Assembly: GCA_018263365.1 (NCBI GenBank)
Contig: JAANXI010000061.1
Coordinates: 1 to 8,430, forward strand
DNA: 8,430 nucleotides
Reading direction: 5' to 3'
Origin: Fidelibacterota bacterium
GTDB lineage: Bacteria; Fidelibacterota; JAANXI01
This document shows, one piece after another, positions 1 through 5,695 of this stretch; the stretch's first letter is position 1; each line of letters starts with the position of its first letter. The notes beneath the pieces were generated by a model. It saw only the letters and a list, made by a program, of their open reading frames with translations. It made no database searches and was not told the DNA's origin. A program made the position numbers and the translations under genes.

Positions 1-43
1 ACACCGACATGACCCTGGAGAAACTTCAGTCTCGGTTGGCCGG

Positions 44-130
44 TGTCATTTATCGAATGTTCCGGCATTGTTGGCCATTGTTCACGGGATTTTGGGGCAT
101 TCAGCGATTGTTCTGGAAAATTCATCCACA
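44..130. mobile_element. possible IS21-like element terminus (repeat-rich)
   Basis: No convincing gene lies in positions 1-121. This stretch holds imperfect direct repeats. GGCATT followed by ATTGTTC occurs at 64-83 with 7 bases between the arms and at 96-113 with 5 bases between them. A related GAATGTTCCGG lies at 55-65. Clustered short repeats of this kind, next to TGT/ACA-type ends, are typical of IS21-family termini, where they bind the IstA transposase. On the minus strand TGTGG begins at 130, and an ATG follows at 10-12 after CAGGGTC, which could be the start of an istA gene running out of the window. No transposase residues are visible, so the identification rests on repeat pattern alone. 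An intergenic regulatory array is the alternative. Confidence 0.3.
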
Positions 131-179
131 GAGAGCGTATTGAGTTTTTAGACGGGACTCACGTTTATTATCCGAAATT

Positions 180-554
180 TCATACGATTGAACTCCTGAA
201 GAACCTCCCGGAATTATAGCCGTATTTACCAATCCGGGTTTCCGCCGGAAATTCTGCCATAACCGATCCGGTTTCGATACTGAGTACCCGGACGGTATCC
301 CCGCCGGCTCTGGCTACCCAGAGTTGATCCAACGGTGAAATCCCAGCGATGTAATACACCTCATGCTCTACAGCGATTTCTCGCGTTTGGTAGGAGTCAA
401 GATCGATTACTGTTACGACATCACCGCCCGCATTGGCACTGTTAGCCACAAATGCTTTCAGACTTTGTTCCTGGGCTTCGATATGGCTAAAAATCGCAGT
501 TAAAAAAGTAAACACCACAACTAACGACAGACAAGTCATCCGGATTCTACACAT
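180..554 (-). CDS. secreted beta-propeller (YVTN/YncE-like) protein, probably truncated remnant
   Basis: The predicted product is only 124 aa. Residues 1-28 look like a Sec signal peptide: MCRIRM, then a hydrophobic core LSLVVVFTFLTAIF, with likely cleavage near IEAQ. Residues 33-105 look like about two propeller blades (KAFVANSA, DVVTVIDLDSYQ, QLWVARAGGDTVRVLSIETG). Propellers normally need six to eight blades, so the protein is far too short to fold as one. After residue 105 the pattern breaks. The neighbouring frame reads PGLVNTAIIPGGSSG and continues propeller-like to a stop at 122-124, which points to a single-base indel near the AAACCC run at about 235-240. I chose the ATG at 552-554 because GGAG stands 7 nt upstream. 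Upstream ATGs, for instance at 567-569, lack a comparable site. It begins 34 nt after the lipoprotein gene and is probably in its transcript. The ligand and function are unknown, and it may be a pseudogene. Confidence 0.55.
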   Translation of the reverse strand: MCRIRMTCLSLVVVFTFLTAIFSHIEAQEQSLKAFVANSANAGGDVVTVIDLDSYQTREIAVEHEVYYIAGISPLDQLWVARAGGDTVRVLSIETGSVMAEFPAETRIGKYGYNSGRFFRSSIV

Positions 555-588
555 TTCAATTCTCCGCATATCTTTTAATACCAATTGA

Positions 589-1218
589 TTAGACTGTTTC
601 GCGTAATGATTCGATGACGGCTGCCAACTCCTCCGGATCGTCTTCAGAAATCGAGAGCGTCTCATCAATCTGATGCAAGGTCAAAACGCAGAAGCGGTAT
701 ACATTTAAAAGGAAATAGGCTTCCGCTTTGACAAGCAGGAGATCGGTGGCAGTAATCGAAAAATCGTGCCGGAAAACATATTGGCTGTCCAGTTCATAAT
801 TATCGTCATCAATTAATGCCCGTTCAACAGCTCTAACAGCTTTTTCATATTGTTCGTTTGCTAAGCAGACGAAAGACATTCCCGCGTAGATATCTCGGGT
901 AAGCGCGTTGTATTCGGTTTGAGTCACCGTTGCAATGGTAAAGTATCTATCCGCCTGCTCCAGCGAATCCAACCGTGCGTAGCTCGAGCCCAACCCGTTA
1001 TATGCATCGGCGTAATAGGCGTTTTCAATAACCGCGTCCTTAAATTCCGAAATCGCTGTGATATACGCTCCATTCTCATAGGCATCCCAGCCGGATCGTG
1101 TAAGAGTAACCTCCTTTTGTTCGGTTTCATTCACCGTCAGGGTTTCGGGAAATTCATCACACGCGTTCAAGCCAAAAATTACTATCAGTATCGCGAGCGG
1201 AATTGTCATCTTTTTCAT
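589..1218 (-). CDS. TPR-repeat lipoprotein of unknown function
   Basis: This 209-aa protein starts with a lipoprotein signal: MKKM, a hydrophobic stretch IPLAILIVIFG and the lipobox LNAC, with the lipidated Cys at residue 20. Asp follows at +2. That residue causes inner-membrane retention in E. coli, but the rule does not transfer reliably to other phyla. Residues 40-135 contain tetratricopeptide-like helix pairs, with GWDAYENGAYITAISEFKDA, AYNGLGSSYARLDSLEQADR and YAGMSFVCLANEQYEKAVRA showing the small/large residue spacing of TPRs. A helical region follows to about residue 185, and the C-terminus is acidic. TPR lipoproteins are usually scaffolds in envelope complexes, and no partner can be named here. 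The start is well supported: AAAGGAG at 1227-1233 lies 8 nt before the ATG. The secreted propeller remnant lies just downstream, so both products probably go to the envelope. Confidence 0.75.
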   Translation of the reverse strand: MKKMTIPLAILIVIFGLNACDEFPETLTVNETEQKEVTLTRSGWDAYENGAYITAISEFKDAVIENAYYADAYNGLGSSYARLDSLEQADRYFTIATVTQTEYNALTRDIYAGMSFVCLANEQYEKAVRAVERALIDDDNYELDSQYVFRHDFSITATDLLLVKAEAYFLLNVYRFCVLTLHQIDETLSISEDDPEELAAVIESLRETV

Positions 1219-1226
1219 AGTGTATT

Positions 1227-1233
1227 CTCCTTT
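1227..1233 (-). promoter_or_regulatory. strong Shine-Dalgarno of the TPR lipoprotein gene
   Basis: AAAGGAG on the minus strand is followed by 8 nt (AATACACT) and the ATG at 1216-1218. It fixes the start that places the lipobox at the correct distance from the N-terminus. Confidence 0.7.
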
Positions 1234-1355
1234 GTTGCCCGTGCCGAATATTCGTAAATGTGGTGCTCAATTGATCTCTTTCGATACGATTTTAGCAAAA
1301 TACCAATTTGTATCATACCATAATGCGAATGGACATAGGGAAACCGTTCAATACG

Positions 1356-1373
1356 ATAATTTATATAAATTAT
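1356..1373. repeat. perfect 18-bp AT-only palindrome
   Basis: ATAATTTATATAAATTAT is identical to its reverse complement, and the symmetry stops at the flanking G on each side. A perfect dyad with no loop in a divergent promoter region fits a site for a dimeric repressor better than an RNA hairpin. Its all-A/T composition means that chance is a real alternative. Confidence 0.5.
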
Positions 1374-1452
1374 GGTGATCCCCCCTCAAAAAACCAGTAC
1401 TTTTCCTTACCTTGGTAAACCTAATGATATTTTAGTCCTGTTGAGGTATGGT

Positions 1453-1458
1453 TATACT
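1453..1458 (+). promoter_or_regulatory. possible -10 box of the glycosylase gene
   Basis: TATACT lies 17 nt before the ATG at 1476, so transcription would start near 1465 and leave a leader of only about 10 nt. The region 17 nt upstream (TTTTAG) is a poor -35. The short leader agrees with the absence of a Shine-Dalgarno sequence. Confidence 0.35.
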
Positions 1459-1475
1459 CTTTAAATTCGCCACCT

Positions 1476-2303
1476 ATGGATTTTCACCACTTGCGAACTG
1501 ATACTGCTTTTGACCTCGATTTAACGCTGTCCAGCGGGCAGTTTTTCCGATGGAAGCCATATAAATCGGGCTATCTTATTCAGGATGCTCAGAAATGCTT
1601 TATTATCTGGCAGCGTAATTCGGACCTGGAATACACCTCTGTTTGCGGAAAGGTCTCCTCGCAATATCTCACGGACTTTTTCCGGCTGGATGATGATTTG
1701 GAGCAGATTTTCTCCCGGTGGAATGATTCATCTGTGCGGAAAGCCTTTTCCCGATATAAGGGGCTCCGACTTATCCGGCAGGATCCCTGGGAGTGTGCTC
1801 TCTCGTTCCTCTGTTCAATGGCATCCAACATCCCACGGATTACTCAAAATATTAATACACTCGCCACGAGATTTGGGGCATCTACTCAAACTCCCTACGG
1901 CTCATTTTCAAGACTCCCCACACCAGAGCAACTCGCTGAGGTATCCCTAGAGGATCTATACAATGCCGGTGTGGGGTTCCGGGCTAAATACCTCTACGGA
2001 CTGGCAAAGTCCGGCCTGCATTTAGAATCGCTGCGAGATGAAGACTACAAGACCGCAAAGGCTACGCTGCTTTCCATAAAAGGGATCGGTGATAAGGTGG
2101 CGGACTGCATCCTGCTTTTCTCGCTCGATCATCTTGAGGCATTTCCGGTAGATACATGGATAATGCAAGCGCTGCAAACCTGGATTTTTCCTGACCTGTC
2201 AGGCTCACCGGCACAATTCGCTGAGCAGGCCAGGAAGCATTTCGGAGCATTTGCCGGGTACGCGCAACAGTACCTGTTTCATCATGCCAGGGCTATTCTA
2301 TAA
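1476..2303 (+). CDS. ogg: OGG1-type 8-oxoguanine DNA glycosylase/AP lyase
   Basis: This 275-aa protein would excise 8-oxoguanine from DNA and nick the resulting abasic site by beta-elimination. Residues 10-90 match the OGG1 N-terminal domain, including LTLSSGQFFRW, whose Gly21 corresponds to human OGG1 Gly42, the residue that senses 8-oxoG. Residues 95-275 form the helix-hairpin-helix GPD domain. The hairpin SIKGIGDKVADC carries Lys207, the Schiff-base nucleophile (human Lys249), and PVDTW carries the catalytic Asp226 (human Asp268). ASNIPRI contains Asn118 at the position of human Asn149. YAQQYLF near the C-terminus supplies equivalents of human Gln315 and Phe319. No iron-sulfur Cys cluster is seen, which argues against MutY or Nth. 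The ATG at 1476 gives a normal family N-terminus, yet no Shine-Dalgarno precedes it. The gene is alone on this strand and converges on frr. Confidence 0.88.
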   Translation: MDFHHLRTDTAFDLDLTLSSGQFFRWKPYKSGYLIQDAQKCFIIWQRNSDLEYTSVCGKVSSQYLTDFFRLDDDLEQIFSRWNDSSVRKAFSRYKGLRLIRQDPWECALSFLCSMASNIPRITQNINTLATRFGASTQTPYGSFSRLPTPEQLAEVSLEDLYNAGVGFRAKYLYGLAKSGLHLESLRDEDYKTAKATLLSIKGIGDKVADCILLFSLDHLEAFPVDTWIMQALQTWIFPDLSGSPAQFAEQARKHFGAFAGYAQQYLFHHARAIL

Positions 2304-2335
2304 AAAAAGGCCGCGCTGACAACAGCGCAGCCTTT
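2303..2335 (-). terminator. intrinsic terminator of the frr operon, shared with the glycosylase gene
   Basis: The stem is AAAGGC/GCCTTT plus GCGCTG/CAGCGC with one C/A mismatch (2312 and 2329) and a four-base loop at 2319-2322. On the minus strand the hairpin runs straight into seven T residues, a textbook intrinsic terminator about 27 nt after the frr stop codon. On the plus strand it is followed by CATATCATT, so it should work less well for the glycosylase transcript. The last A of the glycosylase stop codon TAA (2301-2303) belongs to the same A-run. Confidence 0.88.
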
Positions 2336-2361
2336 CATATCATTGTGATGTTGAAACCGGG

Positions 2362-2916
2362 CTATTCCTGAATTTCCTCTTCCTTGTGTTTCAGCAGCTC
2401 ATCTATCGTGTCAATATGCTCATCCGTATAGGTCTGAATAGTCTCAAGGGCCCGCCGGGCGTTATCCTCTGAAATTTCGTGCTCTTTTTCGAGTTCCTTG
2501 ATATGATCATTGGCATCACGCCGAATGTTCCGGACAGCGATCCTGCCCTCTTCTGCCAACTTATGCACATAGCGGGTTAGCTCTTCCCGGCGCTCCTTTG
2601 TCAGCTCCGGAATCGGCAGACGGATAATCGTTCCGTCGTTTTGCGGATTCAGGCCAAGGTCCGACTCCAGAATAGCTCGCTCCACATCCGGGATAATGTT
2701 TTTCTCGTATGGTTGAATTGTGAGCAGGCGCGGCTCCGGCGCGTTAACCTGTGCCAGCTGATTCAAGGGCGTCTTTGTCCCGTAATAATCCACTTTAATT
2801 CCATCGAGCAGCGCCGTAGAGGCCCGGCCGGTTCGTATCGTAGCCAGATCATGGCGCGTTTTCTCAACAGCCTTATCCATCCGTTCTTCGGTATCTTTGT
2901 AAATTTCATTAATCAT
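2362..2916 (-). CDS. frr: ribosome recycling factor (RRF)
   Basis: RRF acts with EF-G to split the post-termination ribosome from mRNA in the cytoplasm. The 184-aa product is collinear with E. coli RRF (185 aa). The N-terminal helix holds KDTEERMDKAVE and IRTGRAS (27-33). The beta-barrel domain holds LDGIKVDYYGTKTPLNQLA (37-55). SDLGLNPQNDG (85-95) and the hallmark RNIRRDAND (129-137) follow, with Arg132 at the position essential in E. coli. The long C-terminal helix is rich in Glu and Lys. I chose the ATG at 2914-2916 because MINEIYKD aligns with the family start and GGGG stands about 8 nt upstream. A GTG at 2923-2925 is in frame and would overlap the pyrH stop as GTGA. The gene starts 5 nt after pyrH and ends at a strong terminator. 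Confidence 0.97.
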   Translation of the reverse strand: MINEIYKDTEERMDKAVEKTRHDLATIRTGRASTALLDGIKVDYYGTKTPLNQLAQVNAPEPRLLTIQPYEKNIIPDVERAILESDLGLNPQNDGTIIRLPIPELTKERREELTRYVHKLAEEGRIAVRNIRRDANDHIKELEKEHEISEDNARRALETIQTYTDEHIDTIDELLKHKEEEIQE

Positions 2917-2921
2917 GGCAT

Positions 2922-3641
2922 TCACCCCGTTACTTGAGTTCCAAGTTTCTCACCCAAAACTACTCGCTTCAGATTATGCTTCTCGGTCATATTGAACACA
3001 ATAATGGGCAAATCATTGTCCATTGAGAGTGTCACTGCAGTGAAATCCATCACTTCCAGTCCTTTATCCACGACATCCAGGTAGGTTACTTCTTCGTATT
3101 TCTTGGCTTCAGCAAATTTTACGGGATCTTTATCGTAAACGCCATCGACTTTTGTCCCCTTCAGAATCACTTCCGCCTCAACTTCTATGGCACGCAACAC
3201 GGCAGTAGTATCTGTGGTAAAATAGGGATTCCCGGTACCACCGGCAAAAATGACGACTCGTTGTTTCTCAAGATGCCGTATCGCCCGTCTCCGGATGAAC
3301 GGTTCGGCAATCTCCTCCATTTTTATAGCGGTGAGTACGCGTGTTTCCAGGTCGATTTTTTCGAGGGCGTCTTGTAGGGCAAGTGAGTTTATCACCGTGG
3401 CCAGCATGCCCATGTAATCCGCGGAGACACGGTCGAATCCGGCTTTGCTGGCGGCCAGGCCGCGAAAGATGTTTCCTCCACCGATCACAATGCCAACCTG
3501 CACTCCAAGTTGGGCCACTTCTTTCACCTGTGATGCGATACTGCGTACGATATCGGAATCGATACCGAAACCCTGCTCGCCGGCAAGGGCTTCGCCGCTT
3601 AACTTGAGTAAAATGCGTTGGTAGGCTGGGGATGAATTCAT
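2922..3641 (-). CDS. pyrH: UMP kinase
   Basis: UMP kinase uses ATP to convert UMP to UDP. The bacterial enzyme is a hexamer of the amino-acid-kinase fold and differs from eukaryotic UMP/CMP kinases. The product is 239 aa, the usual size. Visible motifs are KLSGEAL (13-19, phosphate-binding loop), GGGNIFRG (54-61, UMP/ATP phosphate contacts), DYMGMLAT (75-82), GGTGNPYFTTDT (134-145, UMP binding) and KVDGVYDKDP (164-173, ATP binding). The start fits the family, with YQRILLKLSGEAL following a short N-terminus. No clear Shine-Dalgarno lies close to the ATG. A five-codon frame (MILLS) instead ends in a TGA that overlaps it. The gene sits between tsf (70 nt upstream) and frr (5 nt downstream), the common bacterial order. 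Confidence 0.97.
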   Translation of the reverse strand: MNSSPAYQRILLKLSGEALAGEQGFGIDSDIVRSIASQVKEVAQLGVQVGIVIGGGNIFRGLAASKAGFDRVSADYMGMLATVINSLALQDALEKIDLETRVLTAIKMEEIAEPFIRRRAIRHLEKQRVVIFAGGTGNPYFTTDTTAVLRAIEVEAEVILKGTKVDGVYDKDPVKFAEAKKYEEVTYLDVVDKGLEVMDFTAVTLSMDNDLPIIVFNMTEKHNLKRVVLGEKLGTQVTG

Positions 3642-3696
3642 GATAACAGTATCATCGATTTAGTGATGCCCCGTCAGAGGTCGGAAAAATCAGAAG

Positions 3697-3709
3697 CGGG
3701 AGTTTCCCG
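3697..3709 (-). terminator. small hairpin in the tsf-pyrH gap, possible partial terminator
   Basis: On the minus strand CGGGA-AAC-TCCCG forms a 5-bp stem with a 3-base loop just after the tsf stop codon. It is followed within a few bases by CTTCTGATTTTT. The stem is short and the T-run is 6 nt away, so at best it reduces read-through into pyrH-frr or acts as a processing site. Confidence 0.3.
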
Positions 3710-3711
3710 GA

Positions 3712-4317
3712 TTATTCCTCGGAATTTTCTCCCAGTTCGTACCGGACGAAGCGGTTAACAGAGATATTTTCACCAAGCGTCGCAACAGCTTCCGTCACAA
3801 TTTGCTCGATGGTTTTGTCATTATCTTTGACAAACGGCTGCTCCAGCAGTACGACTTCACTGAAGAATTTATCCATCCGGCCGTCGACGATCTTTTCAAT
3901 AACGTGATCGGGTTTGCCTTCCTGCTCAGCCTGGTCGCGATAGAGTTTCTTTTCTTTTTCAATCAGCGTTTCATCAACTTCTTCCCGGGTAACAGCCACC
4001 GGATTCATTGCCGCAATCTGCATGGCAATATCGTTGGTTAATTCCTGGAAATCGTCGGTTTTCGCCACAAAATCCGTTTCGCAATTTACTTCCAGCAGCA
4101 CGCCGATTCGGCCACCGGGATGAATGTATGAGGTAACCCGGCCTTCATTCGCCGTCCGGCCGGATTTCTTTTCTGCCTTGGCAATTCCGTGCTTACGCAG
4201 TGCTTCAACGGCGGCATCCATATCTCCATCCGCTTCCTGAAGTGCCTTTTTGCAGTCCATCATTCCAGCGCCGGTCTTGTCACGTAATTTTTTTACTTCC
4301 TGTGCAGAAATTGCCAT
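3712..4317 (-). CDS. tsf: elongation factor Ts (short form)
   Basis: EF-Ts is the nucleotide exchange factor that removes GDP from EF-Tu. The 201-aa product begins with the UBA-like N-terminal domain that binds EF-Tu: AQEVKKLRDKTGAGMMDCKKAL (5-26) and GDMDAAVEALRKHGIAKAEKK. The core carries NCETDFVAK (78-86), whose Asp-Phe pair intrudes near the EF-Tu magnesium site. The C-terminal part ends with ISVNRFVRYELGE. The length resembles the Thermus and plastid short forms. E. coli EF-Ts has 283 residues because its core is larger, and short forms act as dimers in Thermus. An AGAGGAG stands about 12 nt before the ATG, slightly far. The gene follows rpsB after 58 nt, the near-universal rpsB-tsf pairing. 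Confidence 0.97.
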   Translation of the reverse strand: MAISAQEVKKLRDKTGAGMMDCKKALQEADGDMDAAVEALRKHGIAKAEKKSGRTANEGRVTSYIHPGGRIGVLLEVNCETDFVAKTDDFQELTNDIAMQIAAMNPVAVTREEVDETLIEKEKKLYRDQAEQEGKPDHVIEKIVDGRMDKFFSEVVLLEQPFVKDNDKTIEQIVTEAVATLGENISVNRFVRYELGENSEE

Positions 4318-4375
4318 CGTACTACTCTTCTCCTCTTATGATTATCTACTCTAAATGCGTACGCTCTTGGAAATA

Positions 4376-5230
4376 CTAATCTTCGTCCTCTTCATCATAC
4401 TCTTCAGAATCATCTGACGACTCTTGCACCTCAACGGCCGCTTCCTCATTTTCTTCCTCATCCTCTTCGGCGACATAGTCGGATTCTTCCAGCAGATCAG
4501 CATCAGCGAGGACTTTGGTGGCAGCCAAACTTTCACCGGCCTCGGCGCTCTTTCCGCGTGCTTCGAGCACGGCATTGGAAATCTGCCGCGTAATCAAAGC
4601 GATTGTACGGATAGAATCATCGTTGGCAGGAATCGGATAATCAACGATTTCCGGATCAGCATTGGTATCGACAATAGCGACTACCGGAATATCCAGCCGA
4701 TCCGCTTCCGCTACTGCGATATCTTCCAGTTCGGTATCAACGACAAACAACATTTCCGGGTACCGTTTCATTTCTTTGATACCGCTGTGCAGCGTCTCCA
4801 GCTTTTCGCGTTCCCGCTCCAATTCGAGCACTTCCTTCTTGGTCAGGTTCTCGTACAATCCGCTGGTACTGTCTTTTTCCAGCTGTTTCAACCGCCGGAT
4901 TGACCGCTTAATCGTGGAAAAATTTGTAAGTGTTCCACCCAGCCAGCGCTCGACCACATAAAACATGCCGCAGCGACTGGCCTCTTCACGGAGGATGTCT
5001 TTCGCCTGTTTTTTGGTGCCTACAAACAGGATATCACCGCCATCTTTGACAACTGCACGAACCTTATCAAGCGCTTTATCCAGTCCGTTGATAGTCTGTT
5101 TCAGATCAATAATATGGATCCCATTCTTCTCCATAAAAATGTAGGGTTTCATCTTGGGATTCCACTTACTGGTCAGATGACCGAAATGGGTTCCCGCACC
5201 AATTAAGGCTTCAAGATTGACTTCTGTCAT
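4376..5230 (-). CDS. rpsB: 30S ribosomal protein S2 with acidic C-terminal tail
   Basis: S2 binds late to the 30S subunit near the platform and is needed for S1 attachment in proteobacteria. The product has 284 aa; E. coli S2 has 241. The conserved body is clear: LEALIGAGTHFGHLTSKWNP (7-26), IHIIDLKQT (39-47), the family signature FYVVERWLGGTLTNF (90-104), and PVVAIVDTNADPEIVDYPIPANDD (182-205). After about residue 230 it carries an added tail, and 20 of the last 30 residues (255-284) are Asp or Glu. Acidic S2 tails occur in several Bacteroidetes-like lineages. The start is firm: AAGGAG lies 6 nt before the ATG. A seven-codon frame with its own Shine-Dalgarno ends in a TGA that overlaps this ATG. 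The gene begins 54 nt after rpsI. Confidence 0.97.
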   Translation of the reverse strand: MTEVNLEALIGAGTHFGHLTSKWNPKMKPYIFMEKNGIHIIDLKQTINGLDKALDKVRAVVKDGGDILFVGTKKQAKDILREEASRCGMFYVVERWLGGTLTNFSTIKRSIRRLKQLEKDSTSGLYENLTKKEVLELEREREKLETLHSGIKEMKRYPEMLFVVDTELEDIAVAEADRLDIPVVAIVDTNADPEIVDYPIPANDDSIRTIALITRQISNAVLEARGKSAEAGESLAATKVLADADLLEESDYVAEEDEEENEEAAVEVQESSDDSEEYDEEDED

Positions 5231-5250
5231 GCATAACTCCTTATTCGCAT
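5227..5250 (-). other. seven-codon leader frame overlapping the rpsB start
   Basis: The frame reads MRIRSYA and then TGA, and the TGA overlaps the rpsB start as ATGA. CGGAGGA at 5257-5263 lies 6 nt before its ATG, an excellent ribosome-binding site. The AAGGAG of rpsB lies inside the frame (codons ATA AGG AGT), so a ribosome finishing the frame would end directly at the rpsB start. This layout would allow translational coupling or control of S2 synthesis. It may also be a chance frame. Confidence 0.3.
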
Positions 5251-5284
5251 TGCGATTCCTCCGTTTTTATTCGATACAAATGTC

Positions 5285-5677
5285 TTAACGTTTCGAGAAC
5301 TGGAAAGCCTTCCTTGCACCGGCAAGACCAGGTTTTTTCCGTTCTTTCACGCGCGGATCTCGTGTCAGGAATCCGGCCTTTTTCAATTTGGGTCGAAAAT
5401 CCTCATTCACTTTTTCCAGAGAACGGGCGATTCCCAGCCGGATAGCCCCGGCCTGGCCTGAGAGGCCACCGCCGTTGACATTCACCATCACATCATACGA
5501 GCCCCCGACTTCGCACAACTCGATTGGCTGATTAACCAACATCTTCAGCGTTTCACGGCCGAAATAGTCGTCCATGGTGCGATTATTTATGGTGACTTTG
5601 CCATTGCCGTTCTTCAGGCGAACGCGCGCCACGGAAGTTTTCCGGCGCCCCGTTGCGGTATATACAATCTTTGGCAT
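5285..5677 (-). CDS. rpsI: 30S ribosomal protein S9
   Basis: S9 sits in the 30S head, and its C-terminal tail reaches the P-site tRNA. The 130-aa product matches the family from end to end: YTATGRRKTSVARV (6-19), the S9 signature GGGLSGQAGAIRLGIARSL (69-87), and the basic end RDPRVKERKKPGLAGARKAFQFSKR with the near-invariant final SKR that touches tRNA. GAGGAG stands 4 nt before the ATG. The gene follows rplM after only 18 nt, the universal L13-S9 pairing, and rpsB follows after 54 nt. Confidence 0.98.
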   Translation of the reverse strand: MPKIVYTATGRRKTSVARVRLKNGNGKVTINNRTMDDYFGRETLKMLVNQPIELCEVGGSYDVMVNVNGGGLSGQAGAIRLGIARSLEKVNEDFRPKLKKAGFLTRDPRVKERKKPGLAGARKAFQFSKR

Positions 5678-5695
5678 AGAACTCCTCGTTCTCTT

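Larger units (their letters stand above)
1219..1475. promoter_or_regulatory. divergent intergenic region with weak promoter candidates
   Basis: This 257-base spacer separates the TPR lipoprotein gene (minus) from the DNA glycosylase gene (plus) and must carry both promoters. On the minus strand TAAAAT at 1289-1294 is a possible -10 box for the lipoprotein gene, but the hexamer 17 nt upstream (TATGAT) is a poor -35. On the plus strand TATACT at 1453-1458 is a possible -10 box for the glycosylase, again without a good -35. The hexamer ATACCA occurs twice, at 1300-1305 and 1315-1320. The inverted repeat TTACC-TT-GGTAA at 1407-1418 could be a small operator. I see no protein-coding gene in the spacer. 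Confidence 0.4.

Noticed and set aside
1..46. Inverted repeat ACACCG (1-6) with CGGTGT (41-46) as an element end or hairpin
   Set aside because: Six bases around a 34-base gap is easily reached by chance and lies at the window edge, where context is missing.
919..1257. Plus-strand reading frame opposite the TPR lipoprotein gene
   Set aside because: It lies opposite a gene with a lipobox, TPR pattern and strong ribosome-binding site, and its translation shows no domain pattern.
2917..2925. GTG start of frr overlapping the pyrH stop
   Set aside because: It would add only three residues; the ATG at 2914-2916 aligns with the E. coli RRF start. The alternative cannot be fully excluded.
4318..4375. 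GCGTACGC palindrome in the rpsB-tsf gap as a regulatory site
   Set aside because: An 8-bp loopless palindrome is common by chance, and no stem or T-run accompanies it.
4351..4575. Second minus-strand frame inside the rpsB tail (Met/Lys/Arg-rich)
   Set aside because: It is the off-frame reading of repeated GAG/GAA codons in the acidic tail and has no ribosome-binding site of its own.
4424..4961. Plus-strand reading frames opposite rpsB
   Set aside because: The rpsB frame is certain; the Phe/Ser-rich translations are what the complement of Glu/Asp/Lys-rich coding gives.
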